Assembly (NCBI GenBank): GCA_021108215.1
Contig: JAIORK010000008.1
Span: 62,001-126,000, forward strand
DNA from: a bacterium
GTDB lineage: Bacteria > Oederibacteriota > JAAXVQ01 > JAUVAV01
Reading direction: 5' to 3'
Length of the DNA stretch: 64,000 nt
Below the pieces are notes generated by a model. It ran no database searches and had not been told where the DNA came from. It saw nothing but the letters and a program-made list of their open reading frames with translations. The first letter of the stretch is position 1. Each line of letters begins with the position of its first letter. A program made the position numbers and the translations under genes. Positions 16,206-26,343 of this stretch are shown here, piece after piece.

Positions 16206-17627
16206 ATGCGGCATAAACAGAAAATACATTTTGTGGGGATTGGCGGATCGGGTATGAGCGGCATTGCCGAAGTATTGCTTAACCTGGGCTATCAGGTTAC
16301 CGGTTCGGACCTGAAAGAATCGGAAATCGTCCGCCGGTTGCGCCGGCTTGGTGCCAAGGTGAAGATTGGGCACCGTCCTGAGCATCTTTCCGAGACCGTG
16401 GATGTGACCGTGGTCTCGAATGCCGTGCCGGAGACCAATCCGGAGATTCGGGTTGCGCGGGAACGCAATATACCGGTTGTACCGCGCGCGCAGATTCTTA
16501 ATGATCTTATGCGTCTTAAACAAGGGGTTGCGATTGCGGGCACGCATGGGAAAACGTCGACCACATCGGTATTGGCTTGGATTTTGGCGCAAGCCGGTTT
16601 GGATCCTACCATGGTGATCGGCGGTGTCTTGAATAATATCAACCGCGGTGCGCGGATGGGAAAAGGAAATTATTTTGTGGTGGAAGCCTGCGAAGCCTAT
16701 TCCTCGTTTTTGCATCTTTCGCCGGTTGCGGTTGCGATTACCAATATTGACGATGACCATATCGAAAACTATGGTACGCGTGATGCGCTGGATGATGCGT
16801 TCGTCGAATTTATCAATCGTGTGCCTTTTTGGGGGACCACCGTATTGAATTTTGATGACCCGGGTGTGCGTACGATTTTGCCGCGCGTGGTCAGGCGCAA
16901 GGTGACATATGGCTTTGATACCGAAGCGGAGATCCGGGCGGATGAACCGGTGGTGTCGGAGTTGAATCAGAGTTTTATGGTATTTAGAAAGAACCGGCGT
17001 TTGGGGCGTGTGCAGCTTCAGCTCCCCGGGCGTTTTAATGTGTCCAATGTACTTGCCGCAACCGGGTTGGCGCTTGAGTTGGGCGTGCCGTTTACCACCA
17101 TCCAAAAGGCGGTGGCCGCTTTTACCGGCGTTCGACGGCGTTTTGAGAAAAAAGGCGTTGTTAATCAGGTAAGGATTTTTGATGATTATGCCCATCATCC
17201 GACGGAGGTGGCGGCAACATTAAAGGCGGCCCGCTCCTTAAAACCGGGTCGGCTGGTCGTGGTGTTTCAACCGCATTTGTTTTCCAGGACCCAGCGTCTC
17301 TACCAAGCATTTGCACGGGCACTGTTGTTGGCGGATGTGATCTATCTGGCGGACATTTATCCTGCGCGCGAGCGTCCTGTGCCGGGTGTGACATCTCAGT
17401 TGATTGCGGATCAGATGCGTATCGAGGGATATGCGCCGGATTGCGGCCCCCTGCCGCTGGCGCGTTTAGCCGGGAAATTAAAAAAAGAATTAAAGGCGAA
17501 TGATTTGCTTTTAACCATGGGGGCCGGTGATGTTTATAAATTGGGCGAGCAGCTTGTGGCCGGGAAAGCAATCCGAAAGAAATCAGCGGTGAAAAAGTAT
17601 ATGAAGAAGAGGAAGAAAAAAGCATGA
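16206..17627 (+). CDS. murC: UDP-MurNAc:L-alanine ligase
   Basis: A 473-residue Mur ligase. It begins with FVGIGGSGMSGIAEVL, and the ATP loop is IAGTHGKTSTTSVLAW. DDYAHHPTEV is the family's C-terminal signature. It commits UDP-MurNAc to stem-peptide assembly. The C-terminus is lysine-rich (KKYMKKRKKKA). murB, which often follows murC, is missing; ddl follows directly with an ATGA overlap. Confidence 0.96.
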   Translation: MRHKQKIHFVGIGGSGMSGIAEVLLNLGYQVTGSDLKESEIVRRLRRLGAKVKIGHRPEHLSETVDVTVVSNAVPETNPEIRVARERNIPVVPRAQILNDLMRLKQGVAIAGTHGKTSTTSVLAWILAQAGLDPTMVIGGVLNNINRGARMGKGNYFVVEACEAYSSFLHLSPVAVAITNIDDDHIENYGTRDALDDAFVEFINRVPFWGTTVLNFDDPGVRTILPRVVRRKVTYGFDTEAEIRADEPVVSELNQSFMVFRKNRRLGRVQLQLPGRFNVSNVLAATGLALELGVPFTTIQKAVAAFTGVRRRFEKKGVVNQVRIFDDYAHHPTEVAATLKAARSLKPGRLVVVFQPHLFSRTQRLYQAFARALLLADVIYLADIYPARERPVPGVTSQLIADQMRIEGYAPDCGPLPLARLAGKLKKELKANDLLLTMGAGDVYKLGEQLVAGKAIRKKSAVKKYMKKRKKKA

Positions 17628-18607
17628 AACCGAATAGAAACAAAGTCGGAACAATGCCGGCGGGTTTGATGACCACTGCTGAGATCGTTCGGAAAATCGG
17701 GCGAAAAAAAATTGTGGTGATCATGGGCGGTTTCTCGGCGGAAAGAGAGATTTCCCTGCTGACCGGCCAGGCCATGTTTCGCGCGCTGCGTACGCTGCGC
17801 TGCAATGTCAGTCTCAAGGATATTAAATCTCCGAAAGATCTTTCGGCTGTCACAGCCATGCAACCGGCGGTGGTGGTGAATGGACTGCACGGGCCCGGCG
17901 GCGAAGATGGATCAGTGCAGGCTGCATTGGCATGGCAGGGAATTGTCTGTACAGGTTCGGGAACATTGGCCTCGGCCCTGGCAATGGATAAGCATCGCGC
18001 CAAGATGATGTTTCGTGCCAACGGTTTACCGACCGCAGATTGGACATTGATTGACAAGCAAACCGGTCGTATGCAGAAGCAACTGCGGCTGCCGGTGGTG
18101 GTGAAGCCCAATCGCTTGGGATCGGCCATCGGCATTTCGGTGGTCAAACAGCCGCGCCAATGGAAAGCGGCGTTGGAGCAGGCCCGTGGGTTCGGGGATG
18201 ATGTGCTGGTGGAAAAATATTGCGCGGGACGTGAAATTTCAGTGGGTGTGGTCAAGGGGCGGCCCTTGCCGATCATCGAGATTGTTTCGAAAAAAGAATT
18301 TTATGATTATGAAGCTAAATATGTTGCGGGGATGTCAGAGCATATTATTCCGGCGCGGATTTCTTCTTTTCAGAGTGCGAGAGCCAAGACGATGGCAAAG
18401 TTGGCGATAGCCGTGCTCGGTTGTCAAGGCACACCCCGCGTCGATATGATTGTTATGAAAAACGGCCGGATGGTTATCTTGGAAGTCAACACACTGCCCG
18501 GCATGACCGCAACCAGTTTGCTGCCGGAGGCGGCACGCTCTGCGGGTATTGAGTTTGAACAGTTGGTAGGATTGCTGGTGTTGGATGCCTGGGATGCGCT
18601 GCGATGA
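17624..18607 (+). CDS. ddl: D-alanine:D-alanine ligase
   Basis: A 327-residue ATP-grasp enzyme. The substrate motif VIMGGFSAEREISLL follows an unusual N-terminal extension of about 28 residues. Further markers are NGLHGPGGEDGSVQAALAW, DKHRAKMMF, VKPNRLGSAIGI and the C-terminal metal site LEVNTLPGMTATSLLPEAA. It supplies D-Ala-D-Ala for murF. ATGA overlaps couple it to murC and ftsQ. Confidence 0.95.
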   Translation: MKPNRNKVGTMPAGLMTTAEIVRKIGRKKIVVIMGGFSAEREISLLTGQAMFRALRTLRCNVSLKDIKSPKDLSAVTAMQPAVVVNGLHGPGGEDGSVQAALAWQGIVCTGSGTLASALAMDKHRAKMMFRANGLPTADWTLIDKQTGRMQKQLRLPVVVKPNRLGSAIGISVVKQPRQWKAALEQARGFGDDVLVEKYCAGREISVGVVKGRPLPIIEIVSKKEFYDYEAKYVAGMSEHIIPARISSFQSARAKTMAKLAIAVLGCQGTPRVDMIVMKNGRMVILEVNTLPGMTATSLLPEAARSAGIEFEQLVGLLVLDAWDALR

Positions 18608-19401
18608 ACAGCTTTTATGGGTGGACCTATGCCGGCCGACTCAATGTTGCGGTGCGCCGGAATTCCCGGAGAAACAGCTACCTGCCGCAACGCAGGAAAA
18701 CGCAAAAATTAAACAGCGCCCCGGCGCCCCGGCATGGTCGGCAACTGTCGTTGGGCCGGAGCGGGAGAATTGTGGTTGCAGTTCTTCTCGTCATGCTGAG
18801 TTTAATCGTGATGGGAAAAGAAGCGAGTCTAAGGGCGTCTGTTGAGCAGGCGGTGATCAATGGATGGCGGGAATTACAGCAGGTGCTGGGTTGGGAAGGT
18901 AAGCAGACGGTCCTGAACAGCGTTCCGGATGCGGCGGTGCGCGAGGATGTTACCATGGCAACGACGGATAAACTGGAATCGGTGGCGTGGGTGCTGGATA
19001 AAAATTTGTTTGCTTTGGATAAAAAAGGCGGGGTTTGGAGCTTGCCGGACGATGCCATGCCGGCTGATTTGCCGGTGATTACCGGTCTGGTGGTTCGGGA
19101 AGAACCGGGGAAAATGGGCATGCGGTTGCAGGTTGACTACAACACAGTTTTGATTCAGAAGATACTCAATACGCCTTATATCGGGCAGCTCTCTGAGATC
19201 CATCTGGGGTCGCCGGCCGGCGTCATTTTGTATACCCGGGATGGCATAAAAGTACTGCTGCAAAACAGTCCGGACCTTGACCGTGATCTCAAACGGTTGG
19301 GGGCGGTGATCGGGGACATTCGCGTAAAAGAAAAACGAATCGCATTGGTGGATCTGCGTTACAGCCGGCATGTTGTGGTTCGGCCGAAGCACAGGAGGTG
19401 A
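18604..19401 (+). CDS. ftsQ: FtsQ/DivIB-like division protein, POTRA domain not recognisable
   Basis: The 265-residue protein occupies the ftsQ slot between ddl and ftsA. It has a long basic cytoplasmic tail (1-54), one transmembrane helix (about 55-71), then a C-terminal part resembling the FtsQ beta domain (LDKNLFALDKKGGVWSLP, DLPVITGL, VALVDLRY-like end). The V-x-GN POTRA motif that normally follows the membrane helix is not visible; the 18890-18990 segment is short and unlike POTRA. Identity rests mainly on position and topology. Confidence 0.72.
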   Translation: MNSFYGWTYAGRLNVAVRRNSRRNSYLPQRRKTQKLNSAPAPRHGRQLSLGRSGRIVVAVLLVMLSLIVMGKEASLRASVEQAVINGWRELQQVLGWEGKQTVLNSVPDAAVREDVTMATTDKLESVAWVLDKNLFALDKKGGVWSLPDDAMPADLPVITGLVVREEPGKMGMRLQVDYNTVLIQKILNTPYIGQLSEIHLGSPAGVILYTRDGIKVLLQNSPDLDRDLKRLGAVIGDIRVKEKRIALVDLRYSRHVVVRPKHRR

Positions 19402-19404
19402 AAG

Positions 19405-20652
19405 ATGGGAAAAAATATGTATGAAGATCTGATTGTAGGATTGGATCTCGGGACGACCAAGATATGCGCCGTGATTGCCGAAGTGCTGGCAGATGAACAG
19501 GTAAATATCATCGGTGTGGGCATCAAACCGTCCAAAGGGCTGCGCAAGGGCGTGGTGGTCAATATTGAAACGACGATTGAGTCGGTCAAAGCGGCGGTGG
19601 CTGAAGCGGAACGCATGGCAGGTGTTTCGGTTGGCTCGGTTTTTACCGGCATTGCCGGCGGGCATATCAAAGGGTTGAACTCACACGGCGTCATTGCGGT
19701 TTCGCGCAAGGATAAGGAAATTCATCAGGAGGATGTGGACCGCGTCATTGATGCCGCCAAGGCCATTGCGCTGCCTTTGGACCGTGAAGTGATTCATGTG
19801 ATTCCGCAGGAATTCATCATTGACAATCAAGACGGTATTAAAGAACCGATCGGCATGTCAGGTGTGCGTTTGGAAGCGGAAGTCCATATGGTGACCGGCG
19901 CGGTAACCAGTGTGCAAAATATTATTAAAAGTGTGGAACGTGCAGGGTATGCGGTTGAGGATATTGTACTCCAGCCGTTGGCGAGTGCCGAGGCAGTGCT
20001 TAGTCCGGATGAAAAGGAGCTGGGTATTGTATTGGTGGATATCGGCGGCGGTACGACGGATATCGCGATTTTTGTAGATGGTTCGCTGTGGCATTCGAGT
20101 GTGCTCGCCATTGGCGGCAACATGCTTACGTCCGATATTGCCATCGGCATGCGGACGCCCAACCATGATGCGGAGCAGATTAAGCGCGAGTATGGCTGTG
20201 CCATGGTTTCCATGATCAATGAGGGGCAGGAAATTACGGTTCCCGGTGTCGGCGGACGCGAGCCGCGGATTATGCCGCGGCGCGACTTGGCTGAAATTAT
20301 TCAACCGCGGATGGAAGAGATTTTTGAATTAGTTGATATGGAAATTAAAAAGAATGGTTTTGAAGAAAAAGCGGCGGCCGGAGTGGTGCTCACCGGCGGG
20401 TCCTCGCTTTTAGAGGGGACGGAAGTTTTGGCGGAGGAGATTTTGCAAGTCCCGGTCCGGATAGGCGCACCCAAAAATGTTACCGGAATGATTGATGTGA
20501 TTACATCACCCAAATATTCAACCGCAGTGGGTTTGGTTTGCTTTGGGGCCAAGAGCCGACCTGCCGGGAAACCGGCGCGGTTTACCACTGAGCGCAACCT
20601 GTTTAACCGGACAATGGAGAGAATGAAAGAATGGTTTTCGGATTATTTTTAA
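19405..20652 (+). CDS. ftsA: cell division protein FtsA
   Basis: A 415-residue actin-fold ATPase that tethers FtsZ to the membrane. Signatures are [16 protein letters not shown] at the N-terminus, [16 protein letters not shown] in the middle, [13 protein letters not shown], and a C-terminal amphipathic [12 protein letters not shown] that fits the membrane-targeting helix. The ribosome-binding site AGGAGGTGA lies just before ATG 19405. Confidence 0.97.
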   Translation: MGKNMYEDLIVGLDLGTTKICAVIAEVLADEQVNIIGVGIKPSKGLRKGVVVNIETTIESVKAAVAEAERMAGVSVGSVFTGIAGGHIKGLNSHGVIAVSRKDKEIHQEDVDRVIDAAKAIALPLDREVIHVIPQEFIIDNQDGIKEPIGMSGVRLEAEVHMVTGAVTSVQNIIKSVERAGYAVEDIVLQPLASAEAVLSPDEKELGIVLVDIGGGTTDIAIFVDGSLWHSSVLAIGGNMLTSDIAIGMRTPNHDAEQIKREYGCAMVSMINEGQEITVPGVGGREPRIMPRRDLAEIIQPRMEEIFELVDMEIKKNGFEEKAAAGVVLTGGSSLLEGTEVLAEEILQVPVRIGAPKNVTGMIDVITSPKYSTAVGLVCFGAKSRPAGKPARFTTERNLFNRTMERMKEWFSDYF

Positions 20653-20719
20653 GAGAAACACCGGTGTGCCGGGTGATACGGCACCTGGAACGATTTTCCC
20701 CAAAAGGAGGAGAGGCATC

Positions 20720-21865
20720 ATGAGATTTGATTTTGATGAAGATTTGGCTGAACTTTCCGCAAAAATAAAAGTGGTGGGCGTTGGCGGCGGCGGCAACAAT
20801 GCAGTGAATCGTATGATTGATATCGGGATTCGCGGCGTGGAGTATCTGTCTGTGAATACGGATGCCCAGGATTTGATTTCTTCCAAGGCCCCGGTACGCC
20901 TGCAGATTGGCAGGCAGCTGACCAGTGGGCTGGGCGCAGGTGCTGATCCTGAAGTTGGGCGTAAGGCGGCGTTGGAGAGTCAGGAAGAAATCGCGGCTGC
21001 CATCGCAGGCGCGCATATGGTGTTTGTTACGGCCGGATTGGGCGGCGGGACCGGGACCGGTGCTGCACCGGTGGTGGCGGAATTGGCGCGTAAGCAGGGA
21101 TCACTCACGGTGGCTGTGGTCACGCGGCCGTTTAATTTTGAGGGCCGAACGCGTAAGCAACAGGCGGAGATCGGCTATGTTGCTCTGCAGGAAGCCTGTG
21201 ATACGGTCATCACAGTGCCCAATGAACGCTTGCTGCAGGTGGTTAGCCAGCAAACCTCGCTGGTGGACGCCTTTAAGTATGCCGATGATATTCTGCGCCA
21301 AGCGGTACAAAGCATTGCGGAATTGATTACGGTTCCGGGAATTATTAATCTTGATTTTGCGGATATTAAAACAGTGATGTCGGAAATGGGCGGAGCATTG
21401 ATGGGTACCGGAACAGCGAGCGGCGAGCAGCGGGCCTTAAAAGCGGCTCGGGAAGCCATCTCCAGTCCCTTGTTGGAGGATGTGAATATTTCCGGGGCCA
21501 AGGGTCTCTTGATTAATATTACCGGTGGCAGGACCTTGACCCTGCATGAAGCCAGCGAAGCTTCAGATGCTATTTTTGACTGGGCAGGCAAAGATGCCAA
21601 TGTAATTTTTGGATCTGTCGTTGATGAAGATATGAATGACGAAGTGAAAGTTACGGTGATTGCCACGGGGTTTGAGCTGCAAAATACGCAGCAGGAAAAA
21701 GCACCGCTTAAATATCGCGGTTCCAAATCGCTTGATTTACAGACGTACTTGAAGGGCAAAGAGTCACAGCGGCGAAACACAGAGGGGTTCGTGCTTGATC
21801 CGGAAAACCATGAATCGGATCTGGATATTCCGACGTTTTTAAGACGCAAAGTTGAGGCGCGCTGA
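20720..21865 (+). CDS. ftsZ: cell division protein FtsZ
   Basis: A 381-residue tubulin homologue. [18 protein letters not shown], the tubulin signature [31 protein letters not shown] and a C-terminal conserved peptide-like [15 protein letters not shown], the usual FtsA-binding tail. ATG 20720 is chosen over a GTG at 20666 because AAAGGAGG lies 9 bases upstream and the product begins MRFDFDED. Confidence 0.98.
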   Translation: MRFDFDEDLAELSAKIKVVGVGGGGNNAVNRMIDIGIRGVEYLSVNTDAQDLISSKAPVRLQIGRQLTSGLGAGADPEVGRKAALESQEEIAAAIAGAHMVFVTAGLGGGTGTGAAPVVAELARKQGSLTVAVVTRPFNFEGRTRKQQAEIGYVALQEACDTVITVPNERLLQVVSQQTSLVDAFKYADDILRQAVQSIAELITVPGIINLDFADIKTVMSEMGGALMGTGTASGEQRALKAAREAISSPLLEDVNISGAKGLLINITGGRTLTLHEASEASDAIFDWAGKDANVIFGSVVDEDMNDEVKVTVIATGFELQNTQQEKAPLKYRGSKSLDLQTYLKGKESQRRNTEGFVLDPENHESDLDIPTFLRRKVEAR

Positions 21866-21868
21866 TTT

Positions 21869-23044
21869 ATGCAACGCGGGCATGATCGCTATAGCACCGG
21901 GGTGATATTGGTTTTATTCGGATTGATTGCAATGGGCGCGTCTGTTTGGGCTGCCGAACAGTCCGGGATTCGCATGGAACATTTTCGGAAGCCGGAGGTT
22001 AAAAATCTGTCGACACACAGCGAGGCCGGCGCGTTGCTGATGCCTTTAAAACCTGCGGTGGCGTATTTGGGCGGAGAAACCACATGGCACGGCACGACCC
22101 GCAAGGTGGTCGTCAAGGGCACGTCGGGCCGTACGGCAGTGATAACACTGGGCATGCCAAAAGTATTAATCGGACGCAATCAATTTGTGCGCATCCCGCA
22201 TCTGCCCCGATTGCGCAAAGGGCAGGTGGTGCTCTCGCCGGAATCTTTGGTTGTCATCTGGAAGCGCATTGGCAATCAGCCGCCGATTTACGATCCCAAG
22301 ACGGCTGTTTTTAAAATCGGGAAAAGTGGACAGGCGTCGTCTGCAACCGGAGCGATGTCGGGGCCGGTTCCTCAAAAAACCAGCAAAAAAACTCCGCCGA
22401 TCATTGTCGTGGATGCCGGGCATGGCGGCAGAGATCCGGGAGCCATTGGGCCCTCCCGGCTAAAAGAAAAAACAGTGACCCTGGAGGTTGCAACCCAGCT
22501 GGCAGGATATTTGAAAAAACGCGGTTACAAAGTTGTGATGACCCGGAATAAAGATGTGTATATATCATTAAAAGAAAGAGCCGGGATCGCCAACCGGTTA
22601 AAAGCGGATTTATTTATTTCGGTTCATGCCAATGCTTCGCGCAATCGCAAAGCCCGTGGCAGCCAGGTTTTTATTTACAACCGGGAAGCATCGTCTAAAC
22701 ATGCGGCGGAAGCCGCGCGTTTGGAAAATCAGGATGCCAATTATCTTGAGATTATCAAAGATGATCTGCGTCAGGGTGTGCATGAAACGTCGAGCATTAA
22801 TGCTTCCGGTTTTGTCAGTCAGGAACTTAAAAAAATGGGGCTTGAGACCCGGCGCATTGAACGTGCCCCGTTTTACGTGTTGGCAAAATCGCACATGCCG
22901 TCGATTTTAATTGAGACCGCTTTTATCAGCAATCGCAGCGAGGAACAAAAATTACGCAGCCGCGCTTTTTGCCGGAAATTGGCGGAAGGCATTGATCGCG
23001 GTATCTCGCAATATTACCGGGAACGTATGCGCGCGCAGCAGTAA
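21869..23044 (+). CDS. exported N-acetylmuramoyl-L-alanine amidase (Amidase_3)
   Basis: The 391-residue protein has a hydrophobic N-terminal signal (about 10-30), a region resembling a copper-amine-oxidase-like beta domain (about 45-140) and a C-terminal zinc amidase domain. Metal and catalytic positions are visible in VVDAGHGGRDPGA (His), ISVHANAS (His), a Glu in EAARLEN, and the catalytic Glu in ILIETAFISN. It cleaves the amide bond between MurNAc and the stem peptide, probably in daughter-cell separation, matching its place 3 bases after ftsZ. Confidence 0.92.
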   Translation: MQRGHDRYSTGVILVLFGLIAMGASVWAAEQSGIRMEHFRKPEVKNLSTHSEAGALLMPLKPAVAYLGGETTWHGTTRKVVVKGTSGRTAVITLGMPKVLIGRNQFVRIPHLPRLRKGQVVLSPESLVVIWKRIGNQPPIYDPKTAVFKIGKSGQASSATGAMSGPVPQKTSKKTPPIIVVDAGHGGRDPGAIGPSRLKEKTVTLEVATQLAGYLKKRGYKVVMTRNKDVYISLKERAGIANRLKADLFISVHANASRNRKARGSQVFIYNREASSKHAAEAARLENQDANYLEIIKDDLRQGVHETSSINASGFVSQELKKMGLETRRIERAPFYVLAKSHMPSILIETAFISNRSEEQKLRSRAFCRKLAEGIDRGISQYYRERMRAQQ

Positions 23045-23064
23045 ACGGCCCGGCGGGAAGTGAA

Positions 23065-23093
23065 TTGACAAGATTAAGCGGCGGACCTATAAT
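23065..23093 (+). promoter_or_regulatory. consensus sigma70-type promoter
   Basis: TTGACA (23065-23070), 17-bp spacer and TATAAT (23088-23093) are perfect consensus. It starts transcription about 50 bases before the beta-propeller gene. Confidence 0.85.
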
Positions 23094-23148
23094 TTCTTCA
23101 TCAGTCGATTGCGCGAGCAAGCGCATTTTTTTTAAGTGAGGAATTTCT

Positions 23149-24237
23149 ATGAGACGTTTGGTGTTGAGTTGCTGTCTGCTTTTTTTGTCCGCCGGTTTTT
23201 TCGGCTGCGTTGCCGTTGAAACGCAGCCCGAGTTCATGCCCGACGATTCCAGTGATCCTAATCCACGTGTGATACGGAAAATTCGTGTGGGACTCAATCC
23301 CATTGGTGTTCAGGTCACCGGGGATGATGCGTATGTTTATGTGGCCAATAGCGGCGATAATTCTGTTTCCAAAATCAGTACAGCGACCTGGCAGGTGGTC
23401 TCCAACCTTCAGGTTGAAAAAAATCCCGCTTGGCTGACGATTGATTCCGAGGACAAAAAAATTTATATCACATCCCGAGAGGGGCGCGCTGTCAGTCTTT
23501 TGGATGTTCAGGGAAATTATCTGCTCAATGCGATTGATCTGCCGTATACACCGGAAAAAATTGTTCTTCATCCGGAAAAATTGATTGCGTATGTCGGTTC
23601 GAGTCATTCATCCCATTTAATGGTTATCGATATCGTTCGGGCCAAGGTTATTCAGAATATGGTGCTCAATGGGGAATGCATTGGGCTCGCCATTACACCG
23701 GATGGCAGTGATATCTATGTCAGTACCCGCGCGGATCGTTACAATCTCCAGGTTATTTCAACCGCAGATCATGGTGTGGTTTTCAGGACCGATGTGGGAT
23801 CTTCACCCCAGGCAGTCGCCATTGATACAAAAGGGGAGTATGCTTATGTCGCCAACCACGGCTCGAATGACTTAACAGTTGTGCATATCCCCACGCGGCA
23901 TCCGGTAATTTCCATTCCGGTGGGCCAGGGACCGCTTGATGTTGCGCTTACTCCCAGTGGTAAATATGCTTATGTGGCCTGTCAGTTTGATAATTCCGTG
24001 GTGGTGGTTGATACAGCCAAAAATCAGGTTGTGACAAAAATTGAGCTGGAAGTGGTGCCTTATGGTATGGATTTCTCCTCAAATGGATCACGCCTGTTTG
24101 TTGCCAATTATAAGCAAAAAAGTCAGGGAAAAAATACTCAGGGAATTTCCGGACCGCAATTGACCCTGGGGACCGGTGCGGGGAACCGTATTGACAACAA
24201 TATGCTGCTGGTGATTGATACACGCAGTTATCACTAA
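23149..24237 (+). CDS. YVTN-type beta-propeller lipoprotein
   Basis: The 362-residue protein starts with a signal peptide ending LSAGFFGC, a near-lipobox with Cys at about residue 23. It then carries seven-fold-like repeats of about 42 residues of the YVTN type, such as DAYVYVANSGDNSVSKI, YAYVANHGSNDLTVV and KYAYVACQFDNSVVVV. Such propellers are surface or periplasmic scaffolds with variable partners, so substrate cannot be inferred. It has its own strong promoter and is probably transcribed apart from the dcw operon. Confidence 0.85.
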   Translation: MRRLVLSCCLLFLSAGFFGCVAVETQPEFMPDDSSDPNPRVIRKIRVGLNPIGVQVTGDDAYVYVANSGDNSVSKISTATWQVVSNLQVEKNPAWLTIDSEDKKIYITSREGRAVSLLDVQGNYLLNAIDLPYTPEKIVLHPEKLIAYVGSSHSSHLMVIDIVRAKVIQNMVLNGECIGLAITPDGSDIYVSTRADRYNLQVISTADHGVVFRTDVGSSPQAVAIDTKGEYAYVANHGSNDLTVVHIPTRHPVISIPVGQGPLDVALTPSGKYAYVACQFDNSVVVVDTAKNQVVTKIELEVVPYGMDFSSNGSRLFVANYKQKSQGKNTQGISGPQLTLGTGAGNRIDNNMLLVIDTRSYH

Positions 24238-24315
24238 TTTCAGGGAGGATTTCGGCGCCTTTTGCGATTCTGATATAGAAGATGTGGTGGGAAATAAAGT
24301 CGCAGTGCCGTTGTA

Positions 24316-25758
24316 ATGCAATCCATGAATATTCTTTTTCCGGTTTCCGAATGTGTCCCGTTTGCCAAGACCGGCGGTTTGGCGGATGTGGCCGGTGCGC
24401 TTCCGCAATCCCTGGTCTTGCTGGGTCATACAGTTCATGTTGTGATGCCTTTTTACCGTCAGGTTCAAAATACCTCCATGGAAATTATCGATACAGGCGA
24501 GTGTCTCCAGGTGCCGGTGGGAAATGAATTGATTGAGGCACGTATTCACCGGACACGTCTTAGCGAAAATGGTCCGGTGATTCATTTTTTGAAAAATGAT
24601 GCCTTGTTTTTCAGGGATGCGTTGTATCGCGGTTATGATGATAATGATAAGCGTTTTGTGTTTTTGAGCCGGGGAGCTTTGGAGCTGGGCAAGCATTTGA
24701 AAAAACAATGGGATATTGTTCATTGTCATGACTGGCATACCGGATTGGTGCCGGTGATGCTTAAAACATTTTATCAAGATACCACGGCGTTTCATAAGAC
24801 CAAGAGTTTGGTGACGATACATAATTTGGCCTATCAGGGCCATTTTTCGAAAGCGGCAATGCAGCTGGCACAGCTTCCCTGGGAGTTGTTTCATCCTGAT
24901 GGATTGGAATTCTATGACGGCCTTAACTTTCTTAAAGCCGGACTTGTGTATGCCGATTGGATCAGTACTGTTTCGCGGACGTATGCCCGCGAGATTGTAT
25001 TGCCGGAGATGGGATGCGGCCTTGAGGGTGTCCTGGCGGCCCGTCAAGCAAAGCTTTCCGGTATTGTTAACGGTATTGACTATACAGTATGGGATCCTGC
25101 CCGGGATCAAAGCCTGCCGACTCAGTATGCCGCAGCGAGCCTATTGAAAAAACAAGCAGTCAAGCATGCCTTGTTGGACCGTGCCCGCCTGCTGCCGATA
25201 GAGCATGCACCGGTGATAGGTATGATCACCCGGCTGGACGACCAAAAAGGTCTGGATATTTTTGCTAATGCATTGGAACAACTGATGCAGCTGGAAATCC
25301 AGATCGTGATTCTGGGCACAGGTGAGCAAAAATATCACAATTTGCTTTTACAAGCCAAGTCCCGTTATCCGCGCAAACTCTCGGTGAATCTTGAATTTAA
25401 TAATGATTTTGCCCACCTGATCTATGGAGGGACAGATATGTTTCTTATGCCCAGCAAGTATGAACCCTGCGGATTGGGCCAGTTGATCAGCATGAAATAC
25501 GGGAGTATACCTGTGGTGCGCCGTATTGGGGGCCTGGCGGATACTGTCCAAGAATTTGACGGGAAGAATGGAACCGGATTTTCTTTTGTCCACTATTCTT
25601 CCTCCGCGCTGTACAGGGTGATTGCAAGAGCGCTGGATACGTATCACAATCAATCCACATGGCAAATTGTTGTCAACAACGCTATGAATCAGGACTATTC
25701 TTGGGACCGGTCTGCCGGTGACTATGTTGCGCTCTATAATAGTATGATTCAAAAATAA
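24316..25758 (+). CDS. glgA: glycogen/starch synthase (ADP-glucose type)
   Basis: A 480-residue GT5 enzyme. The N-terminal MNILFPVSECVPFAKTGGLAD contains the KTGGL substrate loop. VHCHDWHTGLVPV, VNGIDYTVWDP and the C-terminal PSKYEPCGLGQLISMKYGS with IGGLADTV are GlgA hallmarks. It extends alpha-1,4-glucan from a nucleotide-glucose donor. ATG at 24316 or 24325 could be the start; neither has a clear ribosome-binding site. Confidence 0.95.
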   Translation: MQSMNILFPVSECVPFAKTGGLADVAGALPQSLVLLGHTVHVVMPFYRQVQNTSMEIIDTGECLQVPVGNELIEARIHRTRLSENGPVIHFLKNDALFFRDALYRGYDDNDKRFVFLSRGALELGKHLKKQWDIVHCHDWHTGLVPVMLKTFYQDTTAFHKTKSLVTIHNLAYQGHFSKAAMQLAQLPWELFHPDGLEFYDGLNFLKAGLVYADWISTVSRTYAREIVLPEMGCGLEGVLAARQAKLSGIVNGIDYTVWDPARDQSLPTQYAAASLLKKQAVKHALLDRARLLPIEHAPVIGMITRLDDQKGLDIFANALEQLMQLEIQIVILGTGEQKYHNLLLQAKSRYPRKLSVNLEFNNDFAHLIYGGTDMFLMPSKYEPCGLGQLISMKYGSIPVVRRIGGLADTVQEFDGKNGTGFSFVHYSSSALYRVIARALDTYHNQSTWQIVVNNAMNQDYSWDRSAGDYVALYNSMIQK

Positions 25759-25879
25759 GCTTTTTTGTAACAATCGTTTGGTTTTTACCAGACGTCTTTA
25801 GGGTGTTCTGGATTGTTTTATGGGTGGCTGAGATGGAAAGTTTTTTTAAAACAAAAAAACGGCAGTGCTTAAAAATCAC

Positions 25880-25908
25880 TTGCATTCAAGGCGTGAATCC
25901 TTTATATT
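25880..25908 (+). promoter_or_regulatory. promoter of tRNA-Glu
   Basis: TTGCAT (25880-25885), 17-bp spacer, TATATT (25903-25908), about 55 bases before the mature tRNA. Confidence 0.55.
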
Positions 25909-25962
25909 ATCCATCCGTTAATCAGTGGCAGAGAACCAAGTTTTGATCTGCTGTCAGCTTGT

Positions 25963-26038
25963 GTCCCCATCGTCTAGTGGCCTAGGACATCGCCCTTTCA
26001 CGGCGATGACAGGGGTTCGAATCCCCTTGGGGATGCCA
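25963..26038 (+). tRNA. tRNA-Glu (anticodon UUC)
   Basis: The acceptor stem is GTCCCCA with TGGGGAT (a G-T first pair). The anticodon arm TCGCC-CTTTCAC-GGCGA puts TTC at positions 34-36. The T arm contains GGTTCGAATCC. CCA is encoded at 26036-26038. A terminator follows within 10 bases, so it is a single-gene unit. Confidence 0.95.
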
Positions 26039-26044
26039 AAATAG

Positions 26045-26073
26045 AAACCCCGCACCAAAAGGTGCGGGGTTTT
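26045..26073 (+). terminator. terminator of tRNA-Glu
   Basis: A 12-bp stem AAACCCCGCACC/GGTGCGGGGTTT with an AAAA loop and a T run. Confidence 0.9.
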
Positions 26074-26137
26074 ATATTAAGAATAGTATTTTGGGATTCG
26101 AAGCGAGAGAGCGCCGAGCGAATAGGAATCCGCCGGA

Positions 26138-26165
26138 GTAGGGAACGGTCGCGACCGTTCCCTAC
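26138..26165. repeat. 28-bp perfect palindrome, GTAGGGAACGGTCG family
   Basis: GTAGGGAACGGTCG is followed by its exact reverse complement. It shares length and GTAG/CTAC ends with the palindromes near 1.5, 3.5 and 4.2 kb. A copy with one altered end base is at 38673-38700. Confidence 0.92.
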
Positions 26166-26186
26166 CACACCTAACCGGAAAAATAA

Positions 26187-26197
26187 GTGCCAGCCAC
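26187..26197 (+). repeat. GTGCCAGCCAC motif, copy 1
   Basis: This is the first of eight copies of an 11-bp motif between 26 and 39 kb. It is preceded by AA and followed by C. Confidence 0.75.
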
Positions 26198-26343
26198 CAT
26201 TTTCAGAATTTTACCGCAGAGCCGCAGACTGCTTTTGACCGGCAAAAAGAGTGCCTAATCGCAGTAAAATTCTTTTCAAAATTTTGTCTGGATAGTACAA
26301 TATTTAGATTGATTTGTATCTTTTTGAGGAGGGTCGTTCTGTT

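Larger units (their letters stand above)
26074..26343. other. intergenic region with repeats, no gene
   Basis: It holds a 28-bp palindrome (26138-26165), one GTGCCAGCCAC motif (26187-26197) and a loose inverted pair AGAATTTTAC / GTAAAATTCT (about 26205 and 26262). No credible coding frame. Confidence 0.6.

Noticed and set aside
16083-18276. Two minus-strand frames of about 371 codons opposite murC and ddl
   Set aside because: Plus-strand Mur ligase and ATP-grasp motifs are unambiguous there.
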